Of a DNA stretch of 64,000 nucleotides, positions 7,725 through 16,546 are shown one piece after another. Origin of the DNA: Elusimicrobiota bacterium (GTDB lineage: Bacteria > Elusimicrobiota > Elusimicrobia > FEN-1173). A program made the translations under genes and the position numbers. Positions within the stretch are counted from its first letter, which is position 1. The number at the start of each line of letters is the position of its first letter. The stretch is taken from contig JADJZR010000012.1 in assembly GCA_016715645.1 (NCBI GenBank), positions 79,962-143,961 on the forward strand, written 5' to 3'. The notes below the pieces were generated by a model. The model saw nothing but the letters and a program-made list of their open reading frames with translations, ran no database searches and was not told the origin of the DNA.

Positions 7725-9593
7725 ATGAACTTACTTGACCAAGTGAACAGTCCGGCGGATTTGAAAAAACTGACGATGGACCAACTTCCGGAGTTGGCTA
7801 AAAATGTTCGGGAAAAAATTTTGGAGGTGACCTCTCAGGTAGGCGGCCATTTGGGCGCGGGGTTGGGAACCGTTGAGATGGCCATCGCGCTCCACTATGT
7901 TTACAACTCGCCCACGGACAAAATCATTTGGGACACCGGGCACCAGGCTTATCCTCACAAGTTGTTGACGGGCCGGCGGGACCGGTTTCACACGTTGCGC
8001 CAGTTCGGAGGCATTTCCGGATTTTTGACCCGCACGGAATCCGAACACGACGTGTTCGGTGCGGGGCACGCGTCCACGGCCATTTCCGCGGCGGTGGGGT
8101 TCGCGGCGGCCCGGGACGTTTTAAAACAAAACCACCATGTGGTGGCCTGCGTCAACGACGGGTCCTTGACGGGCGGCATGTCGTTTGAGGCTCTCCAAAA
8201 CGCCGGGCATCTGGGCACCGACATGCTCGTCGTTTTGAACGACAACCAAATGTTTATTTCTCACCGGGTGGGGGCCTTTGGGGCGTTTTTGGCCAAGCTG
8301 ACCACCGCGGGGGCGTTTCGACGCATGGAAAAACGGGTGGAACGATTTTTGACCCGGATGAGTTTTTACGGGCCTTACCTGTTGCGGTTGGCTCGACGGG
8401 TGAAAGTGTTGCTTTTCCCCGGGGTGTTGTTTGAAGAAATGGGGTTCGGCTATTTGGGCCCCATCGATGGCCATAACTTGCCCCAACTCATTGAGGTCTT
8501 GAAAGCCATTCAACAACTGAAAGGCCCCCACGTGCTTCACGTGGTGACGAAAAAAGGCCGCGGTTACGAGCCCGCCGAGTCGGACCCGATCAAATACCAC
8601 GGGGTCACCCGATTTAATCCGGAAACCGGCGAAATGGTTAAAGCCCCTGGGGGGCCGCCCACTTACACCCAAGTGTTCGGCCGGACGTTGGTGCGGTTGG
8701 CCGAGGAAGATCCCAAAATTGTGGCCATTACCGCCGCCATGCCCGAAGGGACCGGGCTGGATTTGTTCCGCAAAGAAATTCCTAAACGGTTTTACGATGT
8801 GGGGTTGGGCGAACAGCACGCCGTCACGTTTGCCGCGGGGTTGGCGTGCGGGGGGCTCAAACCAGTGGTGGCTATCTACTCCTCGTTTATGCAAAGAGGG
8901 TTTGACCAGATGATTCACGATGTGTGCCTGCAAAAACTGCCGGTGGTGTTCTGTTTGGACCGGGGCGGGCTGGTGGGCGACGACGGGCCCACCCACCACG
9001 GGACCTTCGATTTGTCGTTTTGCCGCATGATGCCCCATTTGACGGTGATGGCTCCTAAAGACGAAAACGAGCTTCAGCACATGATGAAGACCGCGCTCAA
9101 CTTGCCGGGCCCTTCCGTCATCCGTTATCCGCGCGGGGCGGGGCTGGGTGTGCCCATGGACAGCCAACTGAAACTGTTGCCCTTGGGTAAGGGCGAAACA
9201 TTAAGGCCCGGTGCGGATGTCACGTTGATGGCCATCGGGTATCCGGTCCAAGCCTGCCTGGAAGCCGCTGATATTTTGGCCGAAAAGGGCGTGAGCGCGG
9301 GCGTGGTGAACGCCCGGTTCGTGAAACCGTTGGATCGGGAATTTGTTGTGAGCGTGGCCCGGAGCGCCCCGCTGTTGGTCACCGTGGAAGAAAATACCGT
9401 GATCGGCGGGTTCGGCGACGCGGTGCGCGCGGCCTTGGAAGGCGAAAAGGCGGATGTCCGCGTGGTTGGCGTTCCGGACAGTTTTGTGGAACATGGGACT
9501 CAATCCAAATTGCGCGACAAGGTGGGCCTGTCGGCCGCCAAAATCGCCGACCGAGTTTTGGACCTGCATCGGGGCCGGTTAGCGGCGCGCTGA
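7725..9593 (+). CDS. dxs: 1-deoxy-D-xylulose-5-phosphate synthase
   Basis: First enzyme of the MEP isoprenoid pathway; it joins pyruvate and glyceraldehyde 3-phosphate using TPP. 622 residues, normal length. N-terminal TPP domain with GGHLGAGLG, DTGHQAYPHK and GDGSLTGGMSFE-like VNDGSLTGGMSFEAL. Central transketolase domain with DVGLGEQHAV (catalytic glutamate), and a C-terminal domain with the EENTVIGGFGDAV motif. The usual GDG is VNDG here. A spacer of 22 bases follows ispA. It is placed with the next isoprenoid gene in one operon. Confidence 0.95.
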   Translation: MNLLDQVNSPADLKKLTMDQLPELAKNVREKILEVTSQVGGHLGAGLGTVEMAIALHYVYNSPTDKIIWDTGHQAYPHKLLTGRRDRFHTLRQFGGISGFLTRTESEHDVFGAGHASTAISAAVGFAAARDVLKQNHHVVACVNDGSLTGGMSFEALQNAGHLGTDMLVVLNDNQMFISHRVGAFGAFLAKLTTAGAFRRMEKRVERFLTRMSFYGPYLLRLARRVKVLLFPGVLFEEMGFGYLGPIDGHNLPQLIEVLKAIQQLKGPHVLHVVTKKGRGYEPAESDPIKYHGVTRFNPETGEMVKAPGGPPTYTQVFGRTLVRLAEEDPKIVAITAAMPEGTGLDLFRKEIPKRFYDVGLGEQHAVTFAAGLACGGLKPVVAIYSSFMQRGFDQMIHDVCLQKLPVVFCLDRGGLVGDDGPTHHGTFDLSFCRMMPHLTVMAPKDENELQHMMKTALNLPGPSVIRYPRGAGLGVPMDSQLKLLPLGKGETLRPGADVTLMAIGYPVQACLEAADILAEKGVSAGVVNARFVKPLDREFVVSVARSAPLLVTVEENTVIGGFGDAVRAALEGEKADVRVVGVPDSFVEHGTQSKLRDKVGLSAAKIADRVLDLHRGRLAAR

Positions 9594-9596
9594 TTC

Positions 9597-10346
9597 TTGG
9601 TTGCTAAAAGTCGGTTGGACGACCTCTTGGTTCGGCGGGGGTTGGCCAAAGATCGCAAAGAGGCTCAGGCGTTGCTGTTGGCCGGGCGCGTGCGGGCGCC
9701 TGGATCCCCTTCTTTGAAAGCGGGAACGAAGGTGTCCGATGATGTCATCCTCGAGCGGGAACCCGGTAAGGCGTTTGTCTCGCGCGGGGGATTGAAATTG
9801 CGCGGGGCGTTGGACGCGTTTCAGATCTCTGTGGCCGGGCGGACGTGCGTGGACATTGGCGCGTCGACCGGCGGGTTTACGGATTGTTTGTTGAAAGCAG
9901 GCGCGGTTCGGGTGTTGGCCGTGGATGTGGGGCGGGGCCAATTAGATTGGTCCCTTCAAAAAGACCCCCGGGTGGTTAACCGAGAAAAAACCCACGTCTT
10001 GCGGTTGACCCGGTCGGACATGGATTTGTTTGGGGGCGATAGCCCCGTTTTTCCGCTGGTGACGGTGGATGTCTCTTTTATCTCGCTGGAAACGGTTTTG
10101 CCCCATTTGGCGTCGTTGTTGCGGTCGGGGACCGAGATGGTTTGTTTGGTCAAACCCCAGTTCGAAGCCGACCCGAAGGACGTTCCCGGCGGGGTGGTGA
10201 TTGATCCCCGGGTGTGCGACCGGATGGTCGAAAAAGTTTCGGCTGTTGCGCGCGAAGCGGGTTTTGACAGGGTAGGGTTGTGTGAGTCACCCATCACTGG
10301 ACCGGAAGGAAACCGGGAATTCTTTTTGCACCTCAGGAGACGTTGA
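9597..10346 (+). CDS. tlyA: TlyA-family rRNA 2'-O-methyltransferase (S4 + FtsJ domains)
   Basis: 249 residues. An N-terminal S4 RNA-binding domain (RLDDLLVRRGLAKDRKEAQALLLAGRV) is followed by an SRGGLKL linker and a Rossmann methyltransferase with the SAM motif DIGASTGGFTDCLL, then DVSFISLETVLP and VKPQFEA. Homologues methylate 16S/23S rRNA cytidines; some are annotated as hemolysins. The likely start is TTG 9597, 3 bases after the dxs stop. The spacing before leuS is 3 bases, so it is embedded in the same transcript. Confidence 0.9.
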   Translation: MVAKSRLDDLLVRRGLAKDRKEAQALLLAGRVRAPGSPSLKAGTKVSDDVILEREPGKAFVSRGGLKLRGALDAFQISVAGRTCVDIGASTGGFTDCLLKAGAVRVLAVDVGRGQLDWSLQKDPRVVNREKTHVLRLTRSDMDLFGGDSPVFPLVTVDVSFISLETVLPHLASLLRSGTEMVCLVKPQFEADPKDVPGGVVIDPRVCDRMVEKVSAVAREAGFDRVGLCESPITGPEGNREFFLHLRRR

Positions 10347-10349
10347 TCC

Positions 10350-12878
10350 ATGGCCGACAACGCCGCGAAAACCATCGAACAAAAGTGGCAGAAAAAGTGG
10401 GACGAGGCCCAATCGTTTCGCGCCGCTCCCGACCCGAAAAAACCGAAACTCTATATTCTGGACATGTTCCCTTACCCGTCTGGCGCGGGCCTGCACGTGG
10501 GCCATCCGGAAGGATACACCGCCACCGACATTTATTCCCGTTTTAAACGCATGCAAGGATTTAACGTTCTTCATCCCATGGGCTGGGACGCTTTTGGGTT
10601 ACCGGCCGAAAACCACGCCATTGCCACGGGCCAGCACCCACGGGATGTCACCAGAAAGAACGTGGCTAATTTCCGTCGGCAAATCAAGGCGCTGGGGTTC
10701 TCCTACGACTGGGACCGGGAGGTGGACACCACCGACCCCGCCTATTACAAATGGACCCAATGGATCTTTTTGCAGTTGTACAAAAAGGGGTTAGCCTATG
10801 AAGGTGTGAGCCCCATCAACTTTTGTCCGGCTTGCCGAACGGGTTTGGCCAACGAGGAAGTGCACCAGGGCGCCTGCGAGCGGTGCGCAACCGCTGTGGA
10901 ACGGCGCGACATGCGCCAATGGCTGTTGAAAATAACCGCCTACGCCGATCGCTTGTTGGCGGATTTGGACGGGTTGGATTGGCCGGCGTCCACGTTGGCC
11001 ATGCAGAAAAACTGGATTGGCCGATCGGAAGGGGCGGAAGTGGTTTTTGAGGGGGCTGCCCCGGACGGGGCCGCGGGCAAGAAGATCACCGTTTTCACCA
11101 CCCGGCCCGACACCCTGTTTGGCGCCACCTACATGGTATTGGCGCCGGAACATTCGCTGGTGGACGCGTTCACCAGCGAGGCCCAGCGGGCCGCGGTGAA
11201 GTCGTACCAAGCCCAGGCCCGGGCGAAGTCCGATTTGGAACGGACCGATTTGGCCAAAGAAAAGTCGGGGGTGTTTACGGGCGGTTACACCGTCAACCCG
11301 GTCAACGGCGAAAAAATACCGGTTTGGATCGCCGACTATGTTTTAATCAGTTACGGAACCGGCGCCATCATGGCCGTGCCCGCCCACGACGGGCGCGACT
11401 TTGAGTTCGCCCAAAAGTTCGGATTGCCGATTCGCCGGGTGGTGACGCCGGATCCGGCCGGTTCCGATGCGGGGATGGTTTTAACGGCTCCCCTCGAAGA
11501 AGACGGATGGGCGGTGAACAGCGGACCGTTCGATGGGTTGCCCACCGCGGAGTTTAAGCGTTTGATCACCCGCTGGTTGGAAGAGAAAAAAGCCGGCCGT
11601 AAGGCCGTGAACTACCGGTTACGCGACTGGGTTTTTTCCCGCCAGAGGTATTGGGGCGAACCCATTCCCATCGTTCATTGCGCGGCGTGCGGGGGGGCGG
11701 TCCCTGTTCCCGAAGACCAACTGCCGGTTCTGTTGCCCGACGTGGCAAAATACGAACCCACGGGCACCGGCGAATCGCCCCTGGCGGCGGTACACGAATG
11801 GGTCAACACCGTCTGTCCCCGATGCGGCGGGCCCGCCCGTCGAGAAACCAACACCATGCCCCAATGGGCCGGGTCCTGCTGGTATTACCTTCGGTTTATC
11901 GATCCCAAAAACACAAAGGCGGCGTGGAGCGCCGACACTGAAAAATATTGGCTCGGCGCGTCCGGCGTGGATTTGTATGTGGGCGGGGCCGAACACGCGG
12001 TACTGCACCTTCTTTATTCACGGTTTTGGCACAAGGTGCTGTTCGATTTGGGGCTGGTGACGTCGCCGGAACCGTTTCGAAAACTGCGTCACCAAGGGAT
12101 GATTTTGTCTTACAGTTACCAAGACGCCGGGGGGGCGTACCATTCGTATGACGAGATCGATTTTTCCAAAACCCCGCCGGTGTTGAAGGCCACCGGCGCG
12201 CCCTTGCGGGAACTGAAAGAAAAAATGTCCAAGTCCAAAAAGAACGTCATCAGCCCCGACGACGTCATTGACCGTTACGGGGCCGACGCGATGCGGCTCT
12301 ATGAAATGTTTATGGGCGACTTTGAAGCCGAAAAACCCTGGGACATGCGCACCGTTGAAGGCGTGGTTCGGTTTTTGCAAAAAGTTGGCCGGTTGTGGGA
12401 CGGGCCCCGGATTTCCGCCGACAAAAATGAACGGGCCCGCCACCGAGCCGTGGCCGCGGTGACGGAACGAGTGGAAAATTTCAAGTTCAACACGGCCATC
12501 GCCGCGTTAATGGAATACGCCAACCTCCTGACCCCCGGGGCTGCCCCCGATGATTTAGAAACCATGGCCCTGTTGTTGTCGCCGTTCGCCCCCCATTTGG
12601 CGGACGAGCTGTGGGAACGCCTGGGGCAGACAGGTTTTGTGTCGGCCCAACCGTGGCCCAAAGCCAACCCCGCCTTTCTGGCCGACGACCAAGTGGAATA
12701 TCCTGTCCAAGTCAACGGCAAATTGCGGGACCGGTTAACCGTCCCCGTCGGCGCCACCGCCGAGGCCGTCCTGGCCGCCGCCAAAGCGTTGCCAAAAGTC
12801 CAAGAATCGTTAAAAGGCCATCGCCTCGCCAAAGAAATCCACGTCCCCGGCCGCATGGTCAATTTCGTGGTTGTGTAA
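10350..12878 (+). CDS. leuS: Leucyl-tRNA synthetase
   Basis: 842 residues, class I synthetase. The HIGH-type signature appears as GAGLHVGHPEGY (residues about 45-56) and the KMSKS loop as EKMSKSKKNV. Between them lie the CP1 editing domain (TTRPDTLFGATYMVLAPEH and the YGTGAIMAVPAHDGRD editing-site motif) and zinc-type cysteine pairs (CPACRTG...CERC and CPRC). It charges tRNA-Leu and edits mischarged products. It leads the leuS-lptE-holA order also known from Enterobacteria, separated from lptE by a 103-base spacer. Confidence 0.96.
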   Translation: MADNAAKTIEQKWQKKWDEAQSFRAAPDPKKPKLYILDMFPYPSGAGLHVGHPEGYTATDIYSRFKRMQGFNVLHPMGWDAFGLPAENHAIATGQHPRDVTRKNVANFRRQIKALGFSYDWDREVDTTDPAYYKWTQWIFLQLYKKGLAYEGVSPINFCPACRTGLANEEVHQGACERCATAVERRDMRQWLLKITAYADRLLADLDGLDWPASTLAMQKNWIGRSEGAEVVFEGAAPDGAAGKKITVFTTRPDTLFGATYMVLAPEHSLVDAFTSEAQRAAVKSYQAQARAKSDLERTDLAKEKSGVFTGGYTVNPVNGEKIPVWIADYVLISYGTGAIMAVPAHDGRDFEFAQKFGLPIRRVVTPDPAGSDAGMVLTAPLEEDGWAVNSGPFDGLPTAEFKRLITRWLEEKKAGRKAVNYRLRDWVFSRQRYWGEPIPIVHCAACGGAVPVPEDQLPVLLPDVAKYEPTGTGESPLAAVHEWVNTVCPRCGGPARRETNTMPQWAGSCWYYLRFIDPKNTKAAWSADTEKYWLGASGVDLYVGGAEHAVLHLLYSRFWHKVLFDLGLVTSPEPFRKLRHQGMILSYSYQDAGGAYHSYDEIDFSKTPPVLKATGAPLRELKEKMSKSKKNVISPDDVIDRYGADAMRLYEMFMGDFEAEKPWDMRTVEGVVRFLQKVGRLWDGPRISADKNERARHRAVAAVTERVENFKFNTAIAALMEYANLLTPGAAPDDLETMALLLSPFAPHLADELWERLGQTGFVSAQPWPKANPAFLADDQVEYPVQVNGKLRDRLTVPVGATAEAVLAAAKALPKVQESLKGHRLAKEIHVPGRMVNFVVV

Positions 12879-12937
12879 AGAGGAATGGGAATGCTTTCTG
12901 GGCCAGTGATGGGGGCGACTTTGAGGTAAATGAGAGG

Positions 12938-12975
12938 TATACTGTGCATGTAGTGGGGGATGCTGCATTAAGGAG
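12938..12975 (+). promoter_or_regulatory. Possible lptE promoter -10 and ribosome site
   Basis: TATACT at 12938-12943 is a good -10 box, but no -35 hexamer lies at the right distance (TTGAGG at 12921 is only 11 bases away). AAGGAG just before the ATG at 12982 is a clear Shine-Dalgarno. This may be an internal promoter in the 103-base leuS-lptE spacer. Confidence 0.35.
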
Positions 12976-12981
12976 ATCCGT

Positions 12982-13629
12982 ATGAAGCGAGTTCATTTCA
13001 TTGGCATGGTGTTGGCTGTGGGGTTGGCGGGGTGCGCGGAAATGTCGGATGGGCGCGCGCCGGCCAATGTGATTTTGCCTGTGGGTATCAACAAAATCGG
13101 GTTGCGCACCTTTAAAAACAAAACCCAATATTTTGGGTTGGAAGACCGGTTTCGCTTGCGCGTCGAGCAGGAAATGATTCGGGATGGGCGCTTCCCGTTC
13201 GCGGGTGTGGAGTCCGACGCCGACGCGTTTATCCAGGGCGAAATCGTCAATTATATCCCCCAAGTGGCCGCTTACGATTCTAACAACCAGCCCCTAGAAT
13301 ACCGGTTGTGGGTCATCATCAATGTCTCGTTTTTTGACAAAAAAGAGAACCGCGTTTTGTGGGAAGAGCCCCGACTGGAACAATCCTATCGTTACTTTGT
13401 GGAAACCCAACCCGGCGGAATGACCGAGGATGAAGCCCGTGAATATGTCTGGGACTATTTCGCCCGCGACATCGTCAAACGCACCATCGAAGGGTTCGGC
13501 TCGGTGACCGGCGCGAGTTCTCGAAAGGTCCCCGACGCGCCTTTGCCCGCTCCCGACAGCGCGATCCCCGTTGCGCCTCCCGCCCCCGCCCCAGAGGAAC
13601 GAACCGCTCCGCCTCCGTCACCCTACTGA
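12982..13629 (+). CDS. lptE: LptE-like LPS-assembly lipoprotein
   Basis: 215 residues with a lipoprotein signal peptide ending in the lipobox LAGC (Cys18). The mature part shows the LptE-like pattern: a short strand with IGLRTFKNKTQYFGLE, then DRFRLRVEQEMIRDGRF and VIINVSFFD. LptE plugs the LptD barrel in the outer membrane. The position between leuS and holA matches the classic leuS-lptE-holA order, which supports the call strongly despite low sequence conservation. The last 45 residues are a proline/alanine-rich tail that probably lies free in the periplasm. Confidence 0.8.
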   Translation: MKRVHFIGMVLAVGLAGCAEMSDGRAPANVILPVGINKIGLRTFKNKTQYFGLEDRFRLRVEQEMIRDGRFPFAGVESDADAFIQGEIVNYIPQVAAYDSNNQPLEYRLWVIINVSFFDKKENRVLWEEPRLEQSYRYFVETQPGGMTEDEAREYVWDYFARDIVKRTIEGFGSVTGASSRKVPDAPLPAPDSAIPVAPPAPAPEERTAPPPSPY

Positions 13630-13633
13630 TCGG

Positions 13634-14677
13634 ATGCCGCCGTCCATTGAACCGTCGTTGTCCGCTCTGGCTCAGGACTGGGCCCAGGGGGCCTTTCACC
13701 GGGTTTATTTCTTGGCCGGGCCCGATACCCTCACTAAAGACGACGCTTTACAAAAACTGAAAAAGGCCTTTTTAGGCCCGGATCCCGCCGGCATGGGGTT
13801 GGATGTGTTTGACGGAAACGATGCGTCCGCGGGGGCCATTTTGTCGGCGGTCAACACGCTTCCTTTTTTCGGCGGGCGCCGGTTGGTGTTGGTGCGCCGC
13901 GCCGCCGAGATGGCTACCGCCGATACCAACCGTCTCGCTGACGGGTTGGCCAGCATCCCCGCCAGCAACGCGTTGGTGTTGTTGTGGGACGAAAAACCCG
14001 ATGCCCGATCCGTGTTGGTGCAAGCCGCTCGATCCGCCGGGGTCGTCCTAACCCTGTGGCCCCCCTTTGAAAATCAGTTGCCTGGTTGGGTCATCGCTCG
14101 GGCGGAGTCTTTGGGTAAATCCATGGATCGCCGCGCCGCCCAGGCCCTCGTGGAACAGGCGGGGCCGGCTCTGCCCGATTTGGTTCAGGAGTTGGGAAAA
14201 TTGGCCCTGTACGCCAAAGACAGGCCCGCGCTCACCCTCGCCGATGTGGCCGCCGTGGTGGGGGATAAGTCGTCGTTGCGTTTTATGGAATGGGAGCGCG
14301 CGTTGTGGCGGAAAGATCGGGCCCGTTCGTTGTCCATCGTGGAGGTCCTGCGCGCTCAGGGAGAACCGGCTGAGAAACTTCTTCCTCAACTCATTCGGGC
14401 GGTTCAGAAACTGTGTCTGGGAAAGGCGCTCATGAGCGAAAAAAATATGTCCAAAAAACAAGTCTTCGATCGGCTTTGGATTAAACTCCAAGACACCCAA
14501 GCCGAGTTCGAACGAGCCGTCGCCGGGTGGACATGGAACGACCTTTTGCGCGCGCTGGATCGGCTTGTGGAGGCCGACGTCTCTTTAAAAAGAGGACGCG
14601 GACATCCCGACGCCGATTTAACGCGTGCGGTCTGGGCCCTGACGGAAAATGATTCGACCTTGGTTAAGAGACGCTAA
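13634..14677 (+). CDS. holA: DNA polymerase III delta subunit
   Basis: Clamp-loader subunit that opens the sliding clamp. About 347 residues from ATG 13634; an open frame runs further upstream inside lptE but the conserved N-terminus (VYFLAGPDTLTKDDALQKLKKAF) begins after this ATG. The AAA+-like fold is followed by a C-terminal helical collar (residues about 215-340), with LRFMEWERALWRKD at the domain junction. It ends 14 bases inside the convergent rpsT gene. HolA next to rpsT is a conserved pairing in many bacteria. Confidence 0.88.
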   Translation: MPPSIEPSLSALAQDWAQGAFHRVYFLAGPDTLTKDDALQKLKKAFLGPDPAGMGLDVFDGNDASAGAILSAVNTLPFFGGRRLVLVRRAAEMATADTNRLADGLASIPASNALVLLWDEKPDARSVLVQAARSAGVVLTLWPPFENQLPGWVIARAESLGKSMDRRAAQALVEQAGPALPDLVQELGKLALYAKDRPALTLADVAAVVGDKSSLRFMEWERALWRKDRARSLSIVEVLRAQGEPAEKLLPQLIRAVQKLCLGKALMSEKNMSKKQVFDRLWIKLQDTQAEFERAVAGWTWNDLLRALDRLVEADVSLKRGRGHPDADLTRAVWALTENDSTLVKRR

Positions 14678-14951
14678 GGGCTTTGTGCGCCGCGCGCGAC
14701 AAGCGCGCGATCTTGCGGGACGCGTTGGCCGGGTGTACCGTGTTGCGGTTGCCCAGCTTGGTCCAGTTCGACATCGCCTTGGGAAGCAATTCTTTCACTT
14801 TAGCGGCGTCTTTCGACTGGATGGCGGCCCGAAGTTCTTTGGTCAAATCGCGCGTGCCGGTTTTGGCCGCAACGTTCGACCAACGACGACGGTTGGCCTT
14901 GCGAACTTCTTTAAGGGAGGACGTGTGACGTCCGGTTTTAAGCTTTGCCAT
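14664..14951 (-). CDS. rpsT: 30S ribosomal protein S20
   Basis: 95 residues, strongly basic, three-helix S20 protein. It has the C-terminal LHPANASRKIARLSR-type motif as VHPANASRKIARLSRAAHK. It binds 16S rRNA early in small-subunit assembly. The N-terminal MAKLKTGRHTSSLKEVRKANRRR is lysine/arginine-rich as expected. The gene is on the opposite strand to its neighbours and is read from a promoter whose -10 box ends only 8 bases before the ATG. No Shine-Dalgarno can be placed, so the message may be leaderless. Confidence 0.95.
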   Translation of the reverse strand: MAKLKTGRHTSSLKEVRKANRRRWSNVAAKTGTRDLTKELRAAIQSKDAAKVKELLPKAMSNWTKLGNRNTVHPANASRKIARLSRAAHKALSVS

Positions 14952-14959
14952 AGGGCGGA

Positions 14960-14988
14960 ACTATACTTTTTTCCTGGTTGGGCGTCAA
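14960..14988 (-). promoter_or_regulatory. rpsT promoter, probably leaderless
   Basis: Read on the minus strand: TTGACG (14983-14988), a 17-base spacer, TATAGT (14960-14965), then 8 bases to the ATG at 14951. With normal start-site spacing, transcription would begin at or within a base or two of the start codon. The -35 box lies beside the murJ start on the other strand. Confidence 0.75.
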
Positions 14989-14992
14989 TCCA

Positions 14993-16546
14993 ATGACGGG
15001 CCCGCGCGCGTTTGTCCGTCAGGCGGGGGCCGTTTCGTTCGCCACGTTGTTGTCACGGATCTTGGGATACGCCCGTGACGCGGTGGTCGCCGGCGCTTTC
15101 GGCGGCGGCCATATGACCGACGCTTTCTACGCCGCGTTTCGGCTTTCCAACCTGTTTCGACGGATGTTGGGCGAGGGCCCTTTGGCCACCGCTTTTGTTC
15201 CTGTTTTTTCCGACCATTTGGCCAAACGCGAACCCCAAGAGGCCCGGGACTTTTTTCAAAGCCTTTTTTCCACGTTGGCGTTGGTTTTGGTCGCCCTGGT
15301 GGTCCTGGGGATGTTGGGCGCGCCCTGGATCGTGTCCTTGGCCGCCGGGGGGTTTAAATCCGCCGCGCCCGGCACCTTTGACCTCACCGTGACCCTCACC
15401 CGTCAAATGTTTCCCTTTTTGCTGTTCGTCTGTTTGGCCGCCCTCTCGTCGGCGGCGTTGAACGCGTTGGGGCACTACTTTATTCCAGCGCTGGCCCCCG
15501 CCATGCTGTCGGTGGCCACGTTGGTCTACGTGTTGTGCATCAAGTCGTGGGCGTTAGACCCCATTCAAGGACTGGCCATCAGCACCACGGTGGGGGGACT
15601 CCTTCACCTGGCCATGGTGTGGCCCCTCCTCCGTCGCGAAGGAATGGCCCCCCGCTTTCGTTGGAATCCCCGCCATCCCGACATTCAACGGGTGGCCGTC
15701 TTGGTTTTGCCCGCGTTGTGGGGTTTGTCCATCGACCAGATCAACGCTTACGTCGATACCATTTGCGCGTCGTTTTTGCGTGAAGGGTCGGTGACCGCCC
15801 TTTACAATTCCAATCGGCTCATGCAATTCGCCCTCGCGCTGTTCGGCGTGTCGTTGTCCACGGCCACTTTGCCCCATTTGTCCATGAGCGCCGCCCGACA
15901 AGAGTGGGAGTCCTTTAAAGACAACTTCAATTTTTCTGTTCGGATGACCCTTTATTTGGTTCTTCCCGCCATGGCGGGGCTGATCGTGTTGGCCCATCCG
16001 TTGGTTAAAACATTGTTTGAACACGGTCTCTTTACGCCTGACCAAACCCGGTTGACCGTGTCGGCCTTGATCGCCTATTGCGTCGGTCTTCCGGCCTACT
16101 CGCTGGTGAAAATCGTGGTTTCGGCTTTTTACGCCCGCAAAGACACCCGCACCCCCGTCCGGGTGGCCACCCTGTGCCTGATTGTGAACATGATCGGCAA
16201 TGTCCTGTTGATGCGGCGATGGGGAGTGGGCGGTTTGGCTTTTGCGACGGCGTTCGCGTCTTTTGTCAACGCGGGCCTTCTCATGTTCTTGCTTCGTAAA
16301 AACATCGGTTTGTTGGGCGGGGGTAAAATGGCCCGGACATTGTTGGTGTCCGGCGGGGCGTCGGCCCTGATGGCGGCAGGGGCGTTTGGATTTTTACATC
16401 TCGTTCCGGGTCCGTTGGCCGCACGGGCCCTGGGCGCGGTGGCGGTGGGAGTCGTTCTTTATCTGGCATTGACGCGGGGGGTGGGGATGGAGGAGTTCGG
16501 TCATCTGCGCGACCTTCTCACCCGACGAAAACCGGATGCCCGCTGA
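14993..16546 (+). CDS. murJ: Lipid II flippase MurJ
   Basis: About 517 residues with roughly 14 transmembrane helices. It flips lipid II across the inner membrane for peptidoglycan synthesis. Family marks: SRILGYARDAVVAGAFG in helix 1, AFYAAFRLSNLFRRMLGEG with the conserved charged loop, and ALPHLS-like TLPHLSMSAARQEW. The start is ATG 14993; an upstream TTG at 14978 is also in frame. No Shine-Dalgarno is visible for either, and the region overlaps the divergent rpsT promoter. The stop overlaps uvrC by 11 bases. Confidence 0.93.
   Translation: MTGPRAFVRQAGAVSFATLLSRILGYARDAVVAGAFGGGHMTDAFYAAFRLSNLFRRMLGEGPLATAFVPVFSDHLAKREPQEARDFFQSLFSTLALVLVALVVLGMLGAPWIVSLAAGGFKSAAPGTFDLTVTLTRQMFPFLLFVCLAALSSAALNALGHYFIPALAPAMLSVATLVYVLCIKSWALDPIQGLAISTTVGGLLHLAMVWPLLRREGMAPRFRWNPRHPDIQRVAVLVLPALWGLSIDQINAYVDTICASFLREGSVTALYNSNRLMQFALALFGVSLSTATLPHLSMSAARQEWESFKDNFNFSVRMTLYLVLPAMAGLIVLAHPLVKTLFEHGLFTPDQTRLTVSALIAYCVGLPAYSLVKIVVSAFYARKDTRTPVRVATLCLIVNMIGNVLLMRRWGVGGLAFATAFASFVNAGLLMFLLRKNIGLLGGGKMARTLLVSGGASALMAAGAFGFLHLVPGPLAARALGAVAVGVVLYLALTRGVGMEEFGHLRDLLTRRKPDAR

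Noticed and set aside
6821..7726. A 301-codon minus-strand frame
   Set aside because: It is antisense of ispA, without ribosome site or recognisable domain.
8121..9167. A 348-codon open frame on the minus strand
   Set aside because: It lies fully inside dxs on the other strand. It has no family motif and is rich in His, Pro and Gln as expected from antisense of GC-rich coding.
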